Positions 62,476 to 64,000 of a stretch of 64,000 nucleotides of DNA are shown here, piece by piece. The stretch spans positions 868,001-932,000 of the forward strand of contig OY752153.1 of NCBI GenBank assembly GCA_963573315.1, written 5' to 3'. Each line of letters starts with the position of its first letter. The first letter of the stretch is position 1. Below the pieces are notes generated by a model. That model did no database searches. It was given only the letters and a program-made list of their open reading frames with translations, and was not told where the DNA came from. The stretch comes from Entomortierella parvispora. Lineage: Eukaryota; Mortierellomycota; Mortierellomycetes; Mortierellales; Mortierellaceae. A program made the translations under genes and the position numbers.

Positions 62476-62981
62476 CTGGTTGAGGGGTGAGAGGGGAGAG
62501 GAGAGGGAGAGGGGCAGATGGGTATAAAGGAAAAAAAGTGCACGACAAAGAAGAAGGAGAAGAAGAAGAAGAGAAAGCGTGGAGAAGGAAGAAGAGGGTT
62601 CACAAACAAAAAAAAAAAAAGGAGGACCGCTTCGGCGCGGGAGGATGCATCCTCCAGCTAGATCTTTCTTGTCTTTCTTTCTTTCCTTCTGGCAAAGTAC
62701 CTTTCCTCCTTTCAGTCGTAGTAATAATAGCCCCCGGTCAATGGTTCAGTTGTCCCTTATCTTTGGGCTGCCGTGGCGTCTTTGCGCCTCCTCCTCTCCA
62801 AATCCTGGATCGGCGAACCGGCCTCATGCATCCCCATGGTTCGCCCTCTCGATCGCGTGTTCAGCCATTGCACAACAAAATTCAGGTACAGGCACAGCAT
62901 GACGTGAAACGTTGCCTAGAGGGAACTGGCGTTTACGACCATTCAGGGATCGTATTTTCGCGTGTTTTTATTACAGTGCGG
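62476..62981. other. Intergenic upstream of the PAP2 gene
   Basis: No gene is seen. GA-rich sequence with AGAAGA repeats (62545-62600) lies in the leader of the PAP2 gene, and a run of 12 A at 62610-62621. Confidence 0.4.
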
Positions 62982-64000
62982 TCATTTGAGCGGTTGTTTG
63001 TCAGAGCTCGCTATCGGGCCTGCCGCTCCTCGGAAGTGTCTCTTCCATTGCGGAACCTTTGGTGGCGGAGGGACGAATCCATTCACGTTCTCCACACACC
63101 CGTCCCTCACCTTTACGCTGTGCCTTGCGGACGACTCCACAGATACCAACGTGGATGGGGTTGACGACGAGGCCTCCGAGTATAACGACTGAGTTGATGC
63201 CGATTCGCTGATGCCTCGATTATGGTGCGCAAGTAGGTCACCAAAGTTCCTACTCAGATTGGAAGACGACGACGACGACGAGGACGAAGATCCTTCCTGG
63301 GCAAAATCTTCCAGCCTCTCCATCCCTGATTCGTCTTGTGGGTCCTGGCTAGGATCGTAAACATCAATGGCTGGAAAGTTGTAATCTCCATGCTCCAACT
63401 TCTTGCTTGATTGAAACAGCTCTTCCAATCCCTCACCATCTTCTGAATCCACATCTGAAAAGTTTAGGCTGATGGTTTCACCATTTCTTCCTCTTCCAAC
63501 TCTGCTGGATGATAGTCTCTTGTCCCCATGACTCTGACGAATTGGTCCATCGTCTGTCATAGTCATATCGTACTCTTCTGTCGATGACCCTTGTGCTGCG
63601 GGTTTGCTGTTGGTGTGCAGAGGAAGCCAATACTTTGAAGTTCCTCCAGAGCTGTACCGCAAACCCGCCATGATCCTTCCAGATCGACTTCTTCCCACCG
63701 TGGCCACTCCCTCGGAAGGGTCAAACGTCCGGTAAGTAAACCGAGTTCCTTGAAGCGTTTCACGCGAGTCCTCAATAATGTCTTTGATGCCAAACGCATC
63801 GCGCAAGGCGTAGTATATTGGCATCCTGGCGGATGGAATTTCTGGATCAATGTAGTCCCTGTAAGAGAATGCATACCTAAGTAAAAACACGAGTAAAGCT
63901 GTAATATTAGCAAAGGGGCCAATACGCTGACTAGAAGTGGGGTTTTGCTCAGAGAAGTCTCGAGTGACTTTTGATCTTACAGGTGTCCAAAGGATGCAAC
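62982..64000 (-). CDS. C-terminal part of a TMEM184/Ost-alpha-like (DUF300) membrane protein
   Basis: Two exons are in view: the last 20 bp of the window (64000-63981) and 63876-62982, joined across a 104 bp intron. The join gives VASFGHLYAFSYRDYIDPEI, typical of the last membrane helix and following loop of the DUF300 family. It continues ARMPIYYALRDAFGIKDIIE, then TLQGTRFTYRTFDPSEGV, a strongly family-like block. The remaining ~230 residues are Ser-rich and acidic with a poly-Ser run and a Pro-rich end (FVPPPPKVPQWKRHFRG). Relatives are seven-pass proteins proposed to transport organic solutes or act in vacuolar/vesicle traffic. The N-terminal membrane domain lies beyond the window. The frame is also open through the intron, so a retained-intron form cannot be excluded. 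Confidence 0.82.
   Translation of the reverse strand, partial: CILWTPVRSKVTRDFSEQNPTSSQRIGPFANITALLVFLLRYAFSYRDYIDPEIPSARMPIYYALRDAFGIKDIIEDSRETLQGTRFTYRTFDPSEGVATVGRSRSGRIMAGLRYSSGGTSKYWLPLHTNSKPAAQGSSTEEYDMTMTDDGPIRQSHGDKRLSSSRVGRGRNGETISLNFSDVDSEDGEGLEELFQSSKKLEHGDYNFPAIDVYDPSQDPQDESGMERLEDFAQEGSSSSSSSSSSNLSRNFGDLLAHHNRGISESASTQSLYSEASSSTPSTLVSVESSARHSVKVRDGCVENVNGFVPPPPKVPQWKRHFRGAAGPIASSDKQPLK

Overview
The window looks like nuclear DNA of a filamentous fungus. Genes are split by many GT-AG introns (about 50 to 800 bp), proteins carry long Ser/Gln/His-rich disordered stretches, homopolymer and CT/TG tracts sit between genes and in introns, and the families are fungal: a PDR-type ABC transporter, a Sel1-repeat protein, fungal bZIP, Myb and homeodomain regulators, and a Crinkler-like gene. 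Crinkler headers joined to P-loop ATPases, together with LINE-like relics, fit an early-diverging fungus of the Mortierella type best; that placement is inference.

Layout. 0-1.4 kb: the end of an acidic protein and a GNAT acetyltransferase. 1.5-6.85 kb: a seven-exon full-length PDR transporter (-). 7.4-10.1 kb: a homeodomain factor (-) with a 2.5 kb upstream region holding a TG microsatellite. 12.6-14.9 kb: a seven-exon hexokinase (-) with a 30 bp micro-exon. 15.6-17.9 kb: an unknown Ser-rich protein (-) whose first splice donor lies in a 55-bp tandem duplication. 17.9-21.9 kb: no gene seen. 21.9-23.5 kb: the mRNA cap guanine-N7 methyltransferase (+), facing a small Ser/Lys-rich gene (-). 24.3-29.4 kb: a divergent pair of regulators (multi-Myb - and bZIP +). 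29.5-34.95 kb: another divergent pair, an unknown membrane-anchored protein (-) and an F-box-like protein (+). 35.5-45.1 kb: two large + genes, a membrane protein with a C-proximal hydrophobic hairpin and a 1518-residue Sel1-repeat protein. 46.1-46.8 kb: a peroxisomal SCP2-type sterol/lipid carrier.

From 47 kb the sequence becomes accessory: a solo LTR with perfect 5-bp target duplications, a tRNA-Ser(AGA), about 3.4 kb with no identifiable gene, a membrane-anchored divergent PARG-like protein, a degraded non-LTR retrotransposon, and a broken Crinkler-like gene. The end returns to ordinary genes: a PAP2 lipid phosphatase (-) and the C-terminal end of a TMEM184/Ost-alpha-like protein (-).

Exon junctions were worked out by hand from GT/AG sites, phase and family conservation; there is no transcript evidence. 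Family names rest on recognised motifs, not on database searches.
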